Shown here piece by piece: positions 36,168-46,338 of a stretch of 64,000 bases of DNA. Positions within the stretch are counted from its first letter, which is position 1, and each line of letters starts with the position of its first letter. The notes below the pieces were generated by a model. The model was not told the DNA's origin. It saw only the letters and a program-made list of their open reading frames with translations, and searched no databases. Location of the stretch: the NCBI GenBank assembly GCA_049318625.1, contig JBMOGA010000002.1:97081-161080 (forward strand), read 5' to 3'. This DNA is from JBMOGA01 sp049318625. Its GTDB lineage: Bacteria > Pseudomonadota > Alphaproteobacteria > Rhizobiales > Hyphomicrobiaceae. Made by a program: the position numbers and the translations under genes.

Positions 36168-37590
36168 GAGCCGCGCTTCGTCCGTTGTGAGGGCGCTCCC
36201 GCACGCCGAGCATCAAGACAAGACCCACCATCAAGAACACGACGATCACTGCCACGCCGATCCGCTGGCTCTGCGTGGCCTGGGTAACGGTCGCGACCAG
36301 CAAGGGGGCGATGAACGCCGTCACCTTTCCCGAGAAGGCGAACAGGCCGAAATACTGGGTGATCTTCTCGCGCGGGGCGAGACGCGCCAGCAGCGAGCGG
36401 CTGGCCGCCTGGGTCGGCGCCGCCACGAAGCCGATCATCATCGCAAAGGCCAGGTAGACCAGTTCGCCGGTCGACGAGAACGGGGCGGCACCAGCCAAGC
36501 GCGGCGTCACCGGCAGGCCGTACAGGACATGCGTGGGCGTGACCGAAAGAATACCCATCGCCGAGATCACGAGTACGGCGAGGGACCAGACGATCACCCG
36601 TTTCGCCCCGATCCGATCGTCGAGAAAGCCGCCGATGAAGGCGCCGGCAGCGCCCGTCAGCGAAAGGATGATGCCGAACAGCCCGAGTTCGAAGGCGGTC
36701 CACCCGAACACCGCGGTGCCATAGATGCCGCCGAACGTGAAGATGGCCGTGAGCCCGTCGACGTAGATCATGCGCGACAGCAGGAACAGCATCATGTTGC
36801 CGTCGTGCTTGAGGCCGGCGATCGTCGAGGCGAGTTCCTGCAGGGCCGTGCGATTGGCGGACTGCGCGCTGCGCCGATTGCGAATATCGGGCACCATCAG
36901 GAAGAACGGGACCATGAAGATCAGGAACCAGATGGCGGCGAACGGGCCGACCAGACGATCCCCCTCGCGCTGGGTGGCATCGAGCGCGATCACCGGGTCG
37001 AGACCCAGCAGCGTCTTCCCGGTCGCCGGACTGGTGACGATCAGGCCGGCCATGATGATCAGGCTTGCGAGCCCTCCGGCATAGCCCACCGCATAGCCGA
37101 GGCCAGACAGCCGGCCGAGCTGATCGTGGGTGGCCAGCGTCGGCATCATCGCGTTGGTGAACACGGTCGCGAATTCCGCGGCGGCGGTCGCCGTCACGAA
37201 GGCGAAGAGGATGAGCAGGATCGTCGTCGTATCGGCGCCCGGCTTGGCCCACCAGAGCAGCGTCATGCTGGCCGCCATGATGACCGCGAACCCGGCGATC
37301 CAGGGCTTCCGGCGCCCCCCGCCGTCGGCCATCGCGCCGAGAAAAGGGGAGCCGAATGCTATCAGGATACCGGCGATCGCCGCACCGTACCCCCACAAGG
37401 CTTGCCCATGCTCCGGTGACGATGCGACGGCGGTCGCGAAGTAGGGTGCGAACAGGAACGTCAGAATGAGCGTGTAGAGTGGCTGGGCCGACCAGTCGAA
37501 CATCACCCAAGCGGCCCGCGCACGGAACGGGACGGCGTCCGGCGTGAGCGTGGCGGTATCCGGCAGCGCCTTCGTCGAGTTGGCTGGCAA
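36139..37590 (-). CDS. MFS transporter, Atg22/UMF1-like
   Basis: A 483-residue integral membrane protein with about twelve hydrophobic helices. The N-terminus (AAWVMFDWSAQPLYTLILTF) is the hallmark of the Atg22/UMF1 branch of the major facilitator superfamily, in which a W-x-x-x-DW motif opens helix 1. The MFS loop after helix 2 is GAMADGGGRRKPWI and the mid-protein counterpart is GGFLDDRIGAKRV. Yeast Atg22 exports amino acids from the vacuole; bacterial substrates are unknown. Its start is 22 bp downstream of the glutamate dehydrogenase stop on the same strand, so co-transcription is possible. Confidence 0.88.
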   Translation of the reverse strand: MPANSTKALPDTATLTPDAVPFRARAAWVMFDWSAQPLYTLILTFLFAPYFATAVASSPEHGQALWGYGAAIAGILIAFGSPFLGAMADGGGRRKPWIAGFAVIMAASMTLLWWAKPGADTTTILLILFAFVTATAAAEFATVFTNAMMPTLATHDQLGRLSGLGYAVGYAGGLASLIIMAGLIVTSPATGKTLLGLDPVIALDATQREGDRLVGPFAAIWFLIFMVPFFLMVPDIRNRRSAQSANRTALQELASTIAGLKHDGNMMLFLLSRMIYVDGLTAIFTFGGIYGTAVFGWTAFELGLFGIILSLTGAAGAFIGGFLDDRIGAKRVIVWSLAVLVISAMGILSVTPTHVLYGLPVTPRLAGAAPFSSTGELVYLAFAMMIGFVAAPTQAASRSLLARLAPREKITQYFGLFAFSGKVTAFIAPLLVATVTQATQSQRIGVAVIVVFLMVGLVLMLGVRERPHNGRSAALTGSDAPAA

Positions 37591-37612
37591 CGCACGCTCC
37601 CCCGCGGACCGA

Positions 37613-40600
37613 TCAGCCCGCCGCGAGGTCGCGAACGTGCGCCGCAGCGACCACGAGGCGGGACACGGTCAGTTCACCCACCACGGCGATCTCGTCAAGC
37701 GCCGCCTTCGCGCGCGCGAGCCGTCTGCCGTCGCGCGCCAGCCACTCGGCCACGGTCTCGCCGCGCGCCACCGCGGCCGACGCGAGCGCGCGGCTCGCCG
37801 CTTCGAGGCCGCCGAGCGCGCCGGCCACCGCCAGCCTGTCGTAATAGTCGCCGAGCCGCATCGTGGCCGTCCGGGCTTCGAGGTCGTCGAGCCTGAGGAA
37901 GCTCTCGGCGGCGAACAGCGCGGCGGCGGCGGCTTCCAGCTTGGAGTTGGTGGCGAGGGCGATATCGGCCGCTTGCGGTGCGGCCGAAGTGAAGCCGAGG
38001 GCGGCGATCCGCCGTGCGAGCGGCGCGGGAACGCCTTGGCTGCGATAGCCTTCGCTCCGGCGCGTCAGCTCCCGCATCTGGGCGGGGTCCAGAATGCCCT
38101 CCAGCAGTTCGCCGATCGCGGTCACCGCGGCACGATAGCGAGACGCCGCGGCGCTGATCGAGGCAGAACCGACACTTTGCAGCAGTTCCTTCGTCTCGCC
38201 GACGACGAGGCTGCGGGTCGCGGCATAGAGTTCGAGTTGGAGGCCGCCAGCGATCTTGCCGTCGAGGGCATCGATCTCGGCCCAGATGGCCGGCAGGTCG
38301 AACATCGTGCGCACGGCGAGGTAGGCGTAGGCGATCTCGGCCGCCGAGCGCCCGGTTTCGTCGGCAAGCCGTACGGCGAACGCCGGTCCTCCCCGATTGA
38401 TCATCGAATTGGTGATCCGCGTCGCGATGATCTCGCGGCTCAGGCGATGACGCGCGATATCGTCGGCGAACCGCGCGCGCAGATCCTTCGGGAAATAGTC
38501 GCGGAGCAGATCCTGGCATCCCGGGTCGTCGGGTACGGGCCCCGCCAGGATGTCTCGCGACAGGGCGATCTTCGACCACGACAGCAACACGGCGATTTCA
38601 GGCCGCGTCAATCCGGCCATCGCGCTCTCACGGGCGGCCAGTTCGCCATCGGACGGCAGCGCCTCGAGGCGACGGTCGAGCAGGCCGCGGGCTTCGAGCG
38701 CCCGCATCAGCCGGCCTGCACTGCCGATCTCGGCCGCGCCGGCTCGCTCGGCGAGGCTGATCGCCAGCGACTGCTGATAGTTGGCGACGAGGCATGCGGC
38801 GGCAACGTCGTCCGTCATGCCGGCGAGCAGAATGTTGCGGTCGGCGATCGCGAGGCGCCCGGAGGTCACGGCCGGGGCGAGTGCGATCTTGATGTTCACC
38901 TCGATGTCGGACGAATTGACCCCGGCCGAATTGTCGATGAAGTCGGTATTGAGTGCGACGCCTCGAGCCGCCGCCTCGATGCGGCCGCGCTGTGTCAACG
39001 CCAGATTGGCACCCTCGCCGATCACACTGGCGCGGACATCGGCGCCCGTGATGCGCCAGCCGTCGTTGGCCCGATCGCCCGCCTGATCGTCCGTCTCCGT
39101 GGTCGCGCGGATATAGGTGCCGATCCCGCCGAACCAGAGCAGATCGACGTCGAGCTTCAGGATCGCCCGCAGAACGATCGCCGGAGCGGCCTCACCCGCC
39201 GCGATGCCGAGCAGTGCCGCCATCTCGGCCGAGACGGGAATGGCCTTGGCCTGCCGCGAGAAGACGCCGCCGCCCTGAGAGATGCGTGAGGCATCGTAGT
39301 CCTGCCAACTCGACCGCGGCAGCGCGAACAGGCGCGCACGCTCGGCAAAACTCATCGCCGCATCCGGGTCCGGGTCGATGAAGATGTCGCGATGATCGAA
39401 AGCGGCGACCAGCCGGATGTGTCGCGACAACAGCATGCCGTTCCCGAACACGTCGCCCGACATGTCGCCGACGCCCGCCACCCGGAACGGTGTCGTCTGG
39501 ATGTCGACGTTCCGCTCGCGGAAGTGACGTTTCACGCACTCCCAAGCGCCGCGCGCCGTAATGCCCATCTTCTTGTGGTCATAGCCGGCCGATCCGCCCG
39601 ACGCGAAAGCATCGCCCATCCAGAAACCATGCTCGGCGGCGATGCTGTTGGCGAGGTCGGAAAATGTCGCCGTACCCTTGTCTGCGGCCACGACGAGATA
39701 GGGGTCGTCGCCCTCGTGCCGCACGACGCGCCGCGGCGGCACCACGTGTCCGTCGACGATGTTGTCGGTGATGTCGAGCAGGCCAGAGATGAATAGGCGG
39801 TAGGCGGCCGTTCCTTCGCGCTGGATGTCCTCGCGGCCGCCGGTACGCGACAGCTTCTTCGGCAGGAATCCGCCCTTGGCGCCGGACGGCACGATAACGG
39901 TGTTCTTGACTTGCTGGGCCTTGCAGAGCCCGAGCACCTCAGTGCGGAAATCCTGCGCCCGGTCCGACCAGCGGATGCCTCCGCGTGCGATAGGCTCGAA
40001 GCGCAGATGAACGCCCTCGACGCGCGGACTGTAGACGAAGATCTCGCGGAACGGATGCGGCTCGGGCAACGCGTCGACGCGCGCCGGGTCGAATTTGAAG
40101 ACCAGCGTCTCCGGCGGGCGTCCGGCGGCATCCGTCTGGAAGTAGTTGGTCCGCACGATTGCCGAGACGAGCCCGAGGCACGCGCGCAAGATGCGATCCT
40201 CATCGAGGCTCGGCACCGCGGCCATCGCCCCCTCGAGCCGCCGGATCAGCTGCCCAGCCTGCCTGGACCTGTTGTCTTCGTGACCATCGGGATCGAACCG
40301 GGTACGGAACAGCTCGATCAGGTCACGTGCGACGCCGGCGTGCATGACCAGAACGTCGGAAATGTAGCGCGATCCGAACGGCAGCCTGATCTGGCGCATG
40401 TAAGCCGCCAGGGCACGGAGCACGGCGGCTTCCCGCCAATCGACCCCCGCTGCAAAGACGAGGCGGTTGAAGCCGTCGCTGTCGGCTGCGCCACGCGCGA
40501 CCGCGAGATAGCAGTCTTCCATGCGGGCGTCGTGGCGTTCGAGCTCGATCGGGGCCGCGTTGGCCGTCTCGAGCATCATGTCGTGGAGCGCGACCTCGCG

Positions 40601-42421
40601 GTGGCCCAGCCCCACGGCTGGGGTGACGCGATAGCTCCGCTCGTCGATGACGGAAAAACCGAGGTTCTCGAGAACGGGGACCCGCTCGGACAGCGGCACC
40701 GGGACGTCGAGCCGATAGATCGCGGCGCGCACCCGCGACGGTGGATCCTGAGGGTCGCGATAGAAGTCGATGCCGATCGGGCGATCCGCCGTCAGCTTCT
40801 CGATGCGCGCGATATCAGCCAGGGCACGCGAAGGCTCGAACGTGCCCATATAGGCCGGCGAGAACGCCGTCCGGTAGTTTTCGACGAGGGCCGGTCCATC
40901 GCCCGGCAGGGCCCGCAGGCTGTCCGCCAGATGATCGTCCCAGGTCCGGATGACCGCGGCGATGCGCGCTTCGAGATCGCGTGCGGTTGCGGCCGTCGCC
41001 GGGCCTTCGTTGCGGCCGATGACGAAATGGACGCGCACCAGCGGCCCTTCGGTGAAGAAAGGCGTGAACGACGAGACCCGTCCGTTGAAGGCCTCGGCAA
41101 GCACGTCGCCGATCTTCTCGCGCGTCCGCGTCGAAAAGCGGTCGCGCGGTACGAACACCAGCGCCGAGACGAAGCGCTGAAACTGGTCGTGCCGGAGCAG
41201 CACGCGCAGCCGCGGTCGGATATCCAGGTCGAGGATGGCCGCCGCCCACTGTCCGAGTTCGTCGGCTGGGATCTGGAACAGCTCGTCGCGTGGAAAGCTG
41301 TCGAGGATGTTGGCGATCGCCTTGCCGGCATGACTCTGCGGCGGATAGCCCGATGCCGCCGCCACGGCTTCGACCTTGTGGCGCACGAGGGGGATGCGCT
41401 GCGGCGGCTGCGTGTAGGCCTGAGACGTGAACAGACCGACAATCCGCAGTTCGCCGGTCACGGTGCCGTCGGGTCCGTAGGATTTCAGGCCGATATAGTC
41501 CATGTGGACACGACGGTGCACGCGCGACAGCAGGTTGGACTTCGACACGACCAAAGGCTCGGGCGAGGCCAGATACGCATGGACCTCGGCACTGAGGCCG
41601 AGGGGCGCTCGATTGCGCGACAGTGTGCGCGTGTTGGAGTCCCGCAGCACGCCGAGTGCGGAGCCGGGCACGGTCTCGAGCGCGGCGGACGGTCCTTCTC
41701 CCGCGAGCCGGACTTCCCGCATGCCGAGGAACGTGAACTGGCCGTCCCGCAGCCATCGGCAGAAGGCGAGCGCCTCGGCGAGGAGTCCGGGCGGCACGGC
41801 GGGCGGCGAGGCCTCGAGCGTGGTTATGGCGCGATCGAGCCGAGCTACCATGCTTTGCCAGTCCGTGACGGCCACGCGGACGTCGTCGAGAACCCGCGAG
41901 AGGTCGGCGGCGAGTTCCTCGGCACGATGATCGCTGAGTGCGTCCAGCACGATCAGCATGAAGCTTTCTTGTGTGCCGTCGCTCCAATGGCGATCGCCGG
42001 GGCCGAGGATTCGCTCGAGCCGGCCGCCGGTATCGCGGCGTACCTTGAGGATCGGATGGAGCAGCAGGTGCGCCGTCAGACCCTGGGCCTGCAACTCACC
42101 GGCCACCGAGTCCACCAGAAAAGGCATGTCGTCATTGCTGATCGAGAGGATGGAATAGGGCTTGCCGGTCTCGTCCGTCGCGTCGGCCTGTCGCAGCGCG
42201 GCGCGGCGCACCGTGATGACGTGACGCCCGCGTGGCCGTTCAGCCAACACAGAGAATGCTTGGGTGGCTTGGAGCGCCAGGTCCGCTCCGTCGATCGCGG
42301 CCAGTCCATCCCCGGCATCGGTGAAGAGCAGCGTCGCGAAAGTCCGGGTGCTCGGATCGGCAATGCGCGCTGCGATCCGGCTGACGAGCAGACCGTTGCT
42401 GGCGTCGTTGTCCAGAGCCAT
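37613..42421 (-). CDS. gdhB: NAD-specific glutamate dehydrogenase, large (L-180) class
   Basis: Deaminates glutamate to 2-oxoglutarate with NAD+, a catabolic enzyme. The 1602-residue chain matches the large alphaproteobacterial class, with a long ACT-like N-terminal part (MPFLVDSVAGELQAQGL), a central catalytic domain (FRFEP-type region; GGIRWSDRAQDFRTEVLGL, KNTVIVPSGAKGGF, then GVGDMSGDVFGNGML) and a helical C-terminus. The catalytic lysine region VPSGAKGGF is intact. The frame is open upstream to 42580, but the ATG at 42421 has GAGG seven bases upstream and the expected family start. The Atg22-like gene follows 22 bp behind. The symbol follows one usage; others call it gdh2 or gdhA. Confidence 0.94.
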   Translation of the reverse strand: MALDNDASNGLLVSRIAARIADPSTRTFATLLFTDAGDGLAAIDGADLALQATQAFSVLAERPRGRHVITVRRAALRQADATDETGKPYSILSISNDDMPFLVDSVAGELQAQGLTAHLLLHPILKVRRDTGGRLERILGPGDRHWSDGTQESFMLIVLDALSDHRAEELAADLSRVLDDVRVAVTDWQSMVARLDRAITTLEASPPAVPPGLLAEALAFCRWLRDGQFTFLGMREVRLAGEGPSAALETVPGSALGVLRDSNTRTLSRNRAPLGLSAEVHAYLASPEPLVVSKSNLLSRVHRRVHMDYIGLKSYGPDGTVTGELRIVGLFTSQAYTQPPQRIPLVRHKVEAVAAASGYPPQSHAGKAIANILDSFPRDELFQIPADELGQWAAAILDLDIRPRLRVLLRHDQFQRFVSALVFVPRDRFSTRTREKIGDVLAEAFNGRVSSFTPFFTEGPLVRVHFVIGRNEGPATAATARDLEARIAAVIRTWDDHLADSLRALPGDGPALVENYRTAFSPAYMGTFEPSRALADIARIEKLTADRPIGIDFYRDPQDPPSRVRAAIYRLDVPVPLSERVPVLENLGFSVIDERSYRVTPAVGLGHREVALHDMMLETANAAPIELERHDARMEDCYLAVARGAADSDGFNRLVFAAGVDWREAAVLRALAAYMRQIRLPFGSRYISDVLVMHAGVARDLIELFRTRFDPDGHEDNRSRQAGQLIRRLEGAMAAVPSLDEDRILRACLGLVSAIVRTNYFQTDAAGRPPETLVFKFDPARVDALPEPHPFREIFVYSPRVEGVHLRFEPIARGGIRWSDRAQDFRTEVLGLCKAQQVKNTVIVPSGAKGGFLPKKLSRTGGREDIQREGTAAYRLFISGLLDITDNIVDGHVVPPRRVVRHEGDDPYLVVAADKGTATFSDLANSIAAEHGFWMGDAFASGGSAGYDHKKMGITARGAWECVKRHFRERNVDIQTTPFRVAGVGDMSGDVFGNGMLLSRHIRLVAAFDHRDIFIDPDPDAAMSFAERARLFALPRSSWQDYDASRISQGGGVFSRQAKAIPVSAEMAALLGIAAGEAAPAIVLRAILKLDVDLLWFGGIGTYIRATTETDDQAGDRANDGWRITGADVRASVIGEGANLALTQRGRIEAAARGVALNTDFIDNSAGVNSSDIEVNIKIALAPAVTSGRLAIADRNILLAGMTDDVAAACLVANYQQSLAISLAERAGAAEIGSAGRLMRALEARGLLDRRLEALPSDGELAARESAMAGLTRPEIAVLLSWSKIALSRDILAGPVPDDPGCQDLLRDYFPKDLRARFADDIARHRLSREIIATRITNSMINRGGPAFAVRLADETGRSAAEIAYAYLAVRTMFDLPAIWAEIDALDGKIAGGLQLELYAATRSLVVGETKELLQSVGSASISAAASRYRAAVTAIGELLEGILDPAQMRELTRRSEGYRSQGVPAPLARRIAALGFTSAAPQAADIALATNSKLEAAAAALFAAESFLRLDDLEARTATMRLGDYYDRLAVAGALGGLEAASRALASAAVARGETVAEWLARDGRRLARAKAALDEIAVVGELTVSRLVVAAAHVRDLAAG

Positions 42422-42557
42422 CGGGAACCTCGCATGTCGTGGACCACGCACCGGGTGGCGCGCGCAGACTGCCATCGAGGAAACTAGAATGCCCCTTGAA
42501 AAAAGGCCACCATCGGAGAATTCACAGGCCGGTGCATAACGAGCAAGGAGACAGGAA

Positions 42558-43142
42558 ATGACCAAGCCACTGGGCGCCACCGCCCTCGATCTCGGCCCCC
42601 CGGCAAAGCTGCCGCCGCCGCTCGAAGCCTATTTTGCGAAATGCCGCGAAAAACTCGGCTTCGTGCCGAATGTGCTCGAGGCCTACGCCTTCGACGCCAC
42701 CAAGCTGAAGGCCTTCATCGACATGGTCGACGACCTGATGCTGGGGGATAGCGGACTGTCGAAGCTCGAACGCGAGATGATCGCCGTCGCCGTCAGCGCG
42801 GTGAACCATTGTCACTACTGCCTGACGGCCCATGGCGCGGCTGTCCGCCAGCGCGGCAAGAGTCCGGAGTTGGGAGAGCTGATGGCCCAGAACTATCGCG
42901 CCGCCGGCCTCGAGCCGCGCCAGAAGGCCATGCTGGACTTTGCCGTGAAACTGACGGAGCAGCCCGACAAGATGGACGAGGCGGATCGCGCGGCGCTGAG
43001 GGTCGTCGGGTTCAACGACCGCGACATCTGGGACATCGCGGCGGTCACCGGCTTCTACAACATGTCGAACCGGATCGCCGCCGCGACCGAGATGCGCCCC
43101 AATCGTGAGTACCACTACTTGGCCCGCGAACGCACAGACTGA
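42558..43142 (+). CDS. AhpD-like / carboxymuconolactone decarboxylase-family peroxidase
   Basis: A 194-residue all-helical protein of the AhpD-like, peroxidase-related subfamily. The redox site is C85-HYC-C88 with H92 (NHCHYCLTAHG), preceded by LSKLEREMIAVAVSAVN, the family's signature helix. The DRDIWDIAAVTGFYNMSNR tail is typical. It probably detoxifies hydroperoxides as part of a thiol relay. AAGGAGAC lies close upstream of the ATG. It is divergent from the glutamate dehydrogenase over 136 bp and followed by 164 bp without a gene. The physiological electron donor is not visible. Confidence 0.92.
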   Translation: MTKPLGATALDLGPPAKLPPPLEAYFAKCREKLGFVPNVLEAYAFDATKLKAFIDMVDDLMLGDSGLSKLEREMIAVAVSAVNHCHYCLTAHGAAVRQRGKSPELGELMAQNYRAAGLEPRQKAMLDFAVKLTEQPDKMDEADRAALRVVGFNDRDIWDIAAVTGFYNMSNRIAAATEMRPNREYHYLARERTD

Positions 43143-43306
43143 GACGGAAACCTTTCGCGGCACGAACGGCGAAATTCTCGGTTCGCTGTTGTAGACTTTG
43201 CCGGAAGGCAGGCCCGTCCGACGGGTTGTGCGTCCGGGTTGGCTGGCGGTCGGGGCCGTACGCGGGATAGTGCCGGGCAAGTTCGGGAAATGGGAGCAAC
43301 ACCCAC

Positions 43307-45283
43307 TTGGACGTGACGTTGTTCGCATTTGTCGGCGATATGCTGGCCGCACTGGCGTCCGGCCTTGGCATCGTGCGCGCGCCTCGGGACGACGACGAAG
43401 GATTTGCGATCGCGACGCGTTTGCTCGAAAGCGACGCGCCGGAGGCTGGCCGTTTGGTCGAGTCGGCGGTGCGGGCCATCTGTGCGGCCATCGCAGCGGA
43501 GGGCGTGGGGGCGGACGAAGCGGAGGCCGCGCTCGCGGACCTTGGAACCATCGTCAAGGCCTTCGCAGGCCGCCCCGAGGTTGTGGCGTCGGCGAGCACA
43601 TCGGCCGGCGAAGACAATGCACGCTCCGCTGCGGCGAACCTGACGCTCGCCGTACTGACGGCCGCCGTGAACGGCGCGCAATGGCCGCAACGGCTATCGC
43701 CGGGCCTAGCCACCTCGATCCTCGAAAGTGTGCTGACGGTCGTTCTTTCGAATCCCCGAAATCTGGCGATCCTCTCGCTCCTGTCACCGCCGACGAGCGA
43801 CCCGACACCGACACCGACACCGACGCCGGCGGAGCCCTTGGTCGCGCCGCTCTCGCCGGAATCCTCGGCCATGACGACCGAGGTTGCCCCGCCGCCGCCG
43901 GCCATCGAGCCTCTGGACGAGGCCGTTGCTGCGCAGACCGGCATCCCAGCGGTCGGTGTCGCGGCGTTGCGGCGCGTAGTTGCCGTGCGCGCACCACATC
44001 CGAAACTGCTGGCTGCAATCCTGCTCGAGCGCGCCCGTGCGCTTGCAGCACTTGTGGCGCGGCTGGCCGGACCCGAGACGGGCCAGGATCACAGCGGGAG
44101 GCGCGGGATCGAGGCAGCCCAGGCGATGCGCCAGGGTGCGTTCGATGCCGCCGACCGTGCCTTGAGCCATGCCGAGGACGATCACCTCAGGGCGGCCCAA
44201 AGCGACATGCACAACGTCACCGTGCATATGGGACGGGCGACCGAACTGCGGCTGGCCCGCGCGGAGCTGGCGGCGGCGCTCGGCGACTTCCGCCGCTCGG
44301 CCCGCCACATGGTGTCGGCCCTACGGTGTCTGCCGGCCGGCGAGCGGATGGGGCGCTGGCAATTCCTGATGCGCCAGGGCGCCCTGCTCAAGGCGGCAGG
44401 TCGCGAGGGGGACGTGGCGGCCCTGCGCGAGGCCGCAACGGCGTTTCGATCGGCCGCTGCCGAGGCTTCCGCCATCGATGTCGCCCATGCCTGGGCCCAT
44501 GCCCTGGTCGAGTGGGCCGCAGCGGCCATCGAGATCGCACGGGCCGAGGACGACCCGCGGGTGGCCAGCGAGGCCGCCGATACCTTGAGCCAAGCCCTCG
44601 CCGCCCTCCCCCGCGAGGGCCACGATGCATTGTGGGGCCTTGGGCAGCTGCGGCTCGGACATGCGGTGCTGCTGTCGGCCACCGGCTCGCCGGATGTTGC
44701 GCGCCTGATGTCGGCGTCGGAAGCTTATCGCGCGGCCATGGTCGCGCTGGCGCGCGATCCGCGGGCGGCCATCGAGGCGCAGGGCTGGTACGGGATGACG
44801 CTCGTCAAGCTCAGTCTGGCAACCGGGGATCGCACGACGGCAGACAAAGCCATCCCTCATCTCGAGGGCGCGCTCGAAGATCCCGAGGCGCGTCTCGTGT
44901 TCGCCGAGAGCACCACCGAACTCGCCGCGGCCCTCGGCGATGCCGCGCAATCGGCCGGATTGCGGCGCGGCGATCTGCGGTTGCTGGAGACAGCGGCCCA
45001 AGCCTATCGCTCGGCCTTGGCGGATCTGCGGGCCCAGGGTCAGACCAGTGGCTTGGGCGGCCTGCAGGAGCAGCTTGGTGCTTGCCTCTGGCGGCTCGCT
45101 GACAGCACCCGCGATCCCGTGCTGTTTCAGGCGGCCGCCGAAGCCCTGCAGTGGGCCATCGTCGAAGCCGAGCAGCAGGGCGATACGATGCGCACCGGGC
45201 TTCTGCGGGGCGAACTGGAGCGTCTGGCGACGGCCGCGCGCATGGTCGGGGGCCGTGCCGACCTCGCCATCGCGCCGGTCTGA
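43307..45283 (+). CDS. Large TPR-like helical protein of unknown function
   Basis: A 658-residue protein I cannot name. Residues 1-155 are Ala-rich helices (a hydrophobic first 20 residues may be a membrane-associated helix), then a low-complexity linker with a hexamer-encoded PTPTPTPTP run near residue 167, then about 430 residues of Ala-rich helical repeats in the TPR/solenoid style (LLETAAQAYRSALADLRAQG; LFQAAAEALQWAIVEAEQQG). The start is TTG 43307, nine bases after GGGAG; GTG 43313 is possible. It lies 170 bp upstream of a ParA-type gene on the same strand. A scaffold role with that ATPase is conceivable; nothing shows it directly. Confidence 0.75.
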   Translation: MDVTLFAFVGDMLAALASGLGIVRAPRDDDEGFAIATRLLESDAPEAGRLVESAVRAICAAIAAEGVGADEAEAALADLGTIVKAFAGRPEVVASASTSAGEDNARSAAANLTLAVLTAAVNGAQWPQRLSPGLATSILESVLTVVLSNPRNLAILSLLSPPTSDPTPTPTPTPAEPLVAPLSPESSAMTTEVAPPPPAIEPLDEAVAAQTGIPAVGVAALRRVVAVRAPHPKLLAAILLERARALAALVARLAGPETGQDHSGRRGIEAAQAMRQGAFDAADRALSHAEDDHLRAAQSDMHNVTVHMGRATELRLARAELAAALGDFRRSARHMVSALRCLPAGERMGRWQFLMRQGALLKAAGREGDVAALREAATAFRSAAAEASAIDVAHAWAHALVEWAAAAIEIARAEDDPRVASEAADTLSQALAALPREGHDALWGLGQLRLGHAVLLSATGSPDVARLMSASEAYRAAMVALARDPRAAIEAQGWYGMTLVKLSLATGDRTTADKAIPHLEGALEDPEARLVFAESTTELAAALGDAAQSAGLRRGDLRLLETAAQAYRSALADLRAQGQTSGLGGLQEQLGACLWRLADSTRDPVLFQAAAEALQWAIVEAEQQGDTMRTGLLRGELERLATAARMVGGRADLAIAPV

Positions 45284-45453
45284 GATTGCCGCAGGCATCC
45301 AAAGTCGGTGCTTTGTCTGGCCACATTCTCTAATACTGTGCAGCCGTTTCAGGCAGGGCGGCCGCCGGCAGGTCATGAGACCGCTATAGTCGGCCGCTAA
45401 TCGATCGGTCGCACCGGCGGATGGCCGCTGGACCACAAGGTGGAAGTTTGCGG

Positions 45454-46338
45454 ATGCGGAACGCCGTAGCGGTCATGAATACCAAGGGCGGGGTCGGCAA
45501 GTCGACCCTGGTTCTGGCATTGGCGGAGACGCTGGCCTCGCACAACCGCAAGAATGTTCTGGTCATCGATAGCGATGCCCAAGCGAGCGTCAGCGCCATG
45601 CTGATGACCGTCTCGAACCTGCACCACCTGCAGGCGAGTGGTTTGTCGATCGTCGAGATGCTGATCGGCACCGTTCTGAATGGCGGGCCGCTGGAATGGC
45701 CCAAGTATGTGGTGCGCGGGGTTTCCGACATCGACGATGCCCGCTCGATCTACCTGCTGCCGAGCGACATGCAGCTGACGTTGCTCGAGCGCGAAGTGTC
45801 GTCGCAAAGCGGACACGTCAAGCTGCGGGCCGTCATCGCCGAACTTCTGGAGAAGGTGCGGCCCCTGTTCGATGTGGTGCTGATCGACTGTCCGCCCGGA
45901 CTGTCGGTGTTGACCGAAAGCTGGTTGCGCGAGGCGGACTTCCACGTGTCACCGACGCGAGCGGATTACATTTCGACGTGCGGCCTCGACGTGTTCCGGC
46001 GCTTTCGCGCCATGAACCCCGAGATGGGCTTTGCAGAGAATCTCGGCATCATCATCAATATGTTCGATCAGAACTCGAACTCGGATCGCCAGTATCTGGA
46101 ATGGCTGCGCGAACAGCAGGACTATCGCTGCTTCAGCACGGCTCTGCCACGCTCGATGGCATTGCAGGATGCGGCGCGCTTCGTGCCGGGCGACCGGTCC
46201 TATTCCGCCAAGTACCCCGGAGATATCGGCAAGGCGCTGCGCGCCCTCGCGAACGAGTTTCTGGACCGACTGGCGGAGGCCGAGGCCAGGATGCCGGTGC
46301 GTCCGGTGATGCGCGCCGACAGCGCTCAGGCCCGATAG
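45454..46338 (+). CDS. ParA/MinD-family ATPase
   Basis: A 294-residue deviant-Walker ATPase of the ParA class, which positions DNA, protein clusters or cell-pole complexes. The N-terminus MRNAVAVMNTKGGVGKST carries the deviant Walker A box (K11, K16), DSDAQAS the A' motif and VLIDCPPGLS the Walker B. GGAAG seven bases upstream supports ATG 45454; an in-frame ATG lies at 45421. There is no DNA-binding N-terminal helix-turn-helix as in plasmid ParA, and no parB or parS is nearby, so this is an orphan ParA, perhaps for protein or polar cargo. Its 3' end overlaps the convergent PilZ gene by 13 bp. Confidence 0.87.
   Translation: MRNAVAVMNTKGGVGKSTLVLALAETLASHNRKNVLVIDSDAQASVSAMLMTVSNLHHLQASGLSIVEMLIGTVLNGGPLEWPKYVVRGVSDIDDARSIYLLPSDMQLTLLEREVSSQSGHVKLRAVIAELLEKVRPLFDVVLIDCPPGLSVLTESWLREADFHVSPTRADYISTCGLDVFRRFRAMNPEMGFAENLGIIINMFDQNSNSDRQYLEWLREQQDYRCFSTALPRSMALQDAARFVPGDRSYSAKYPGDIGKALRALANEFLDRLAEAEARMPVRPVMRADSAQAR

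Noticed and set aside
43800..43835. Hexamer repeat CGACAC in the TPR-like gene
   Set aside because: It encodes the PTPTPTP linker and has only about three and a half copies, so it is a low-complexity linker and not a CRISPR or VNTR locus.
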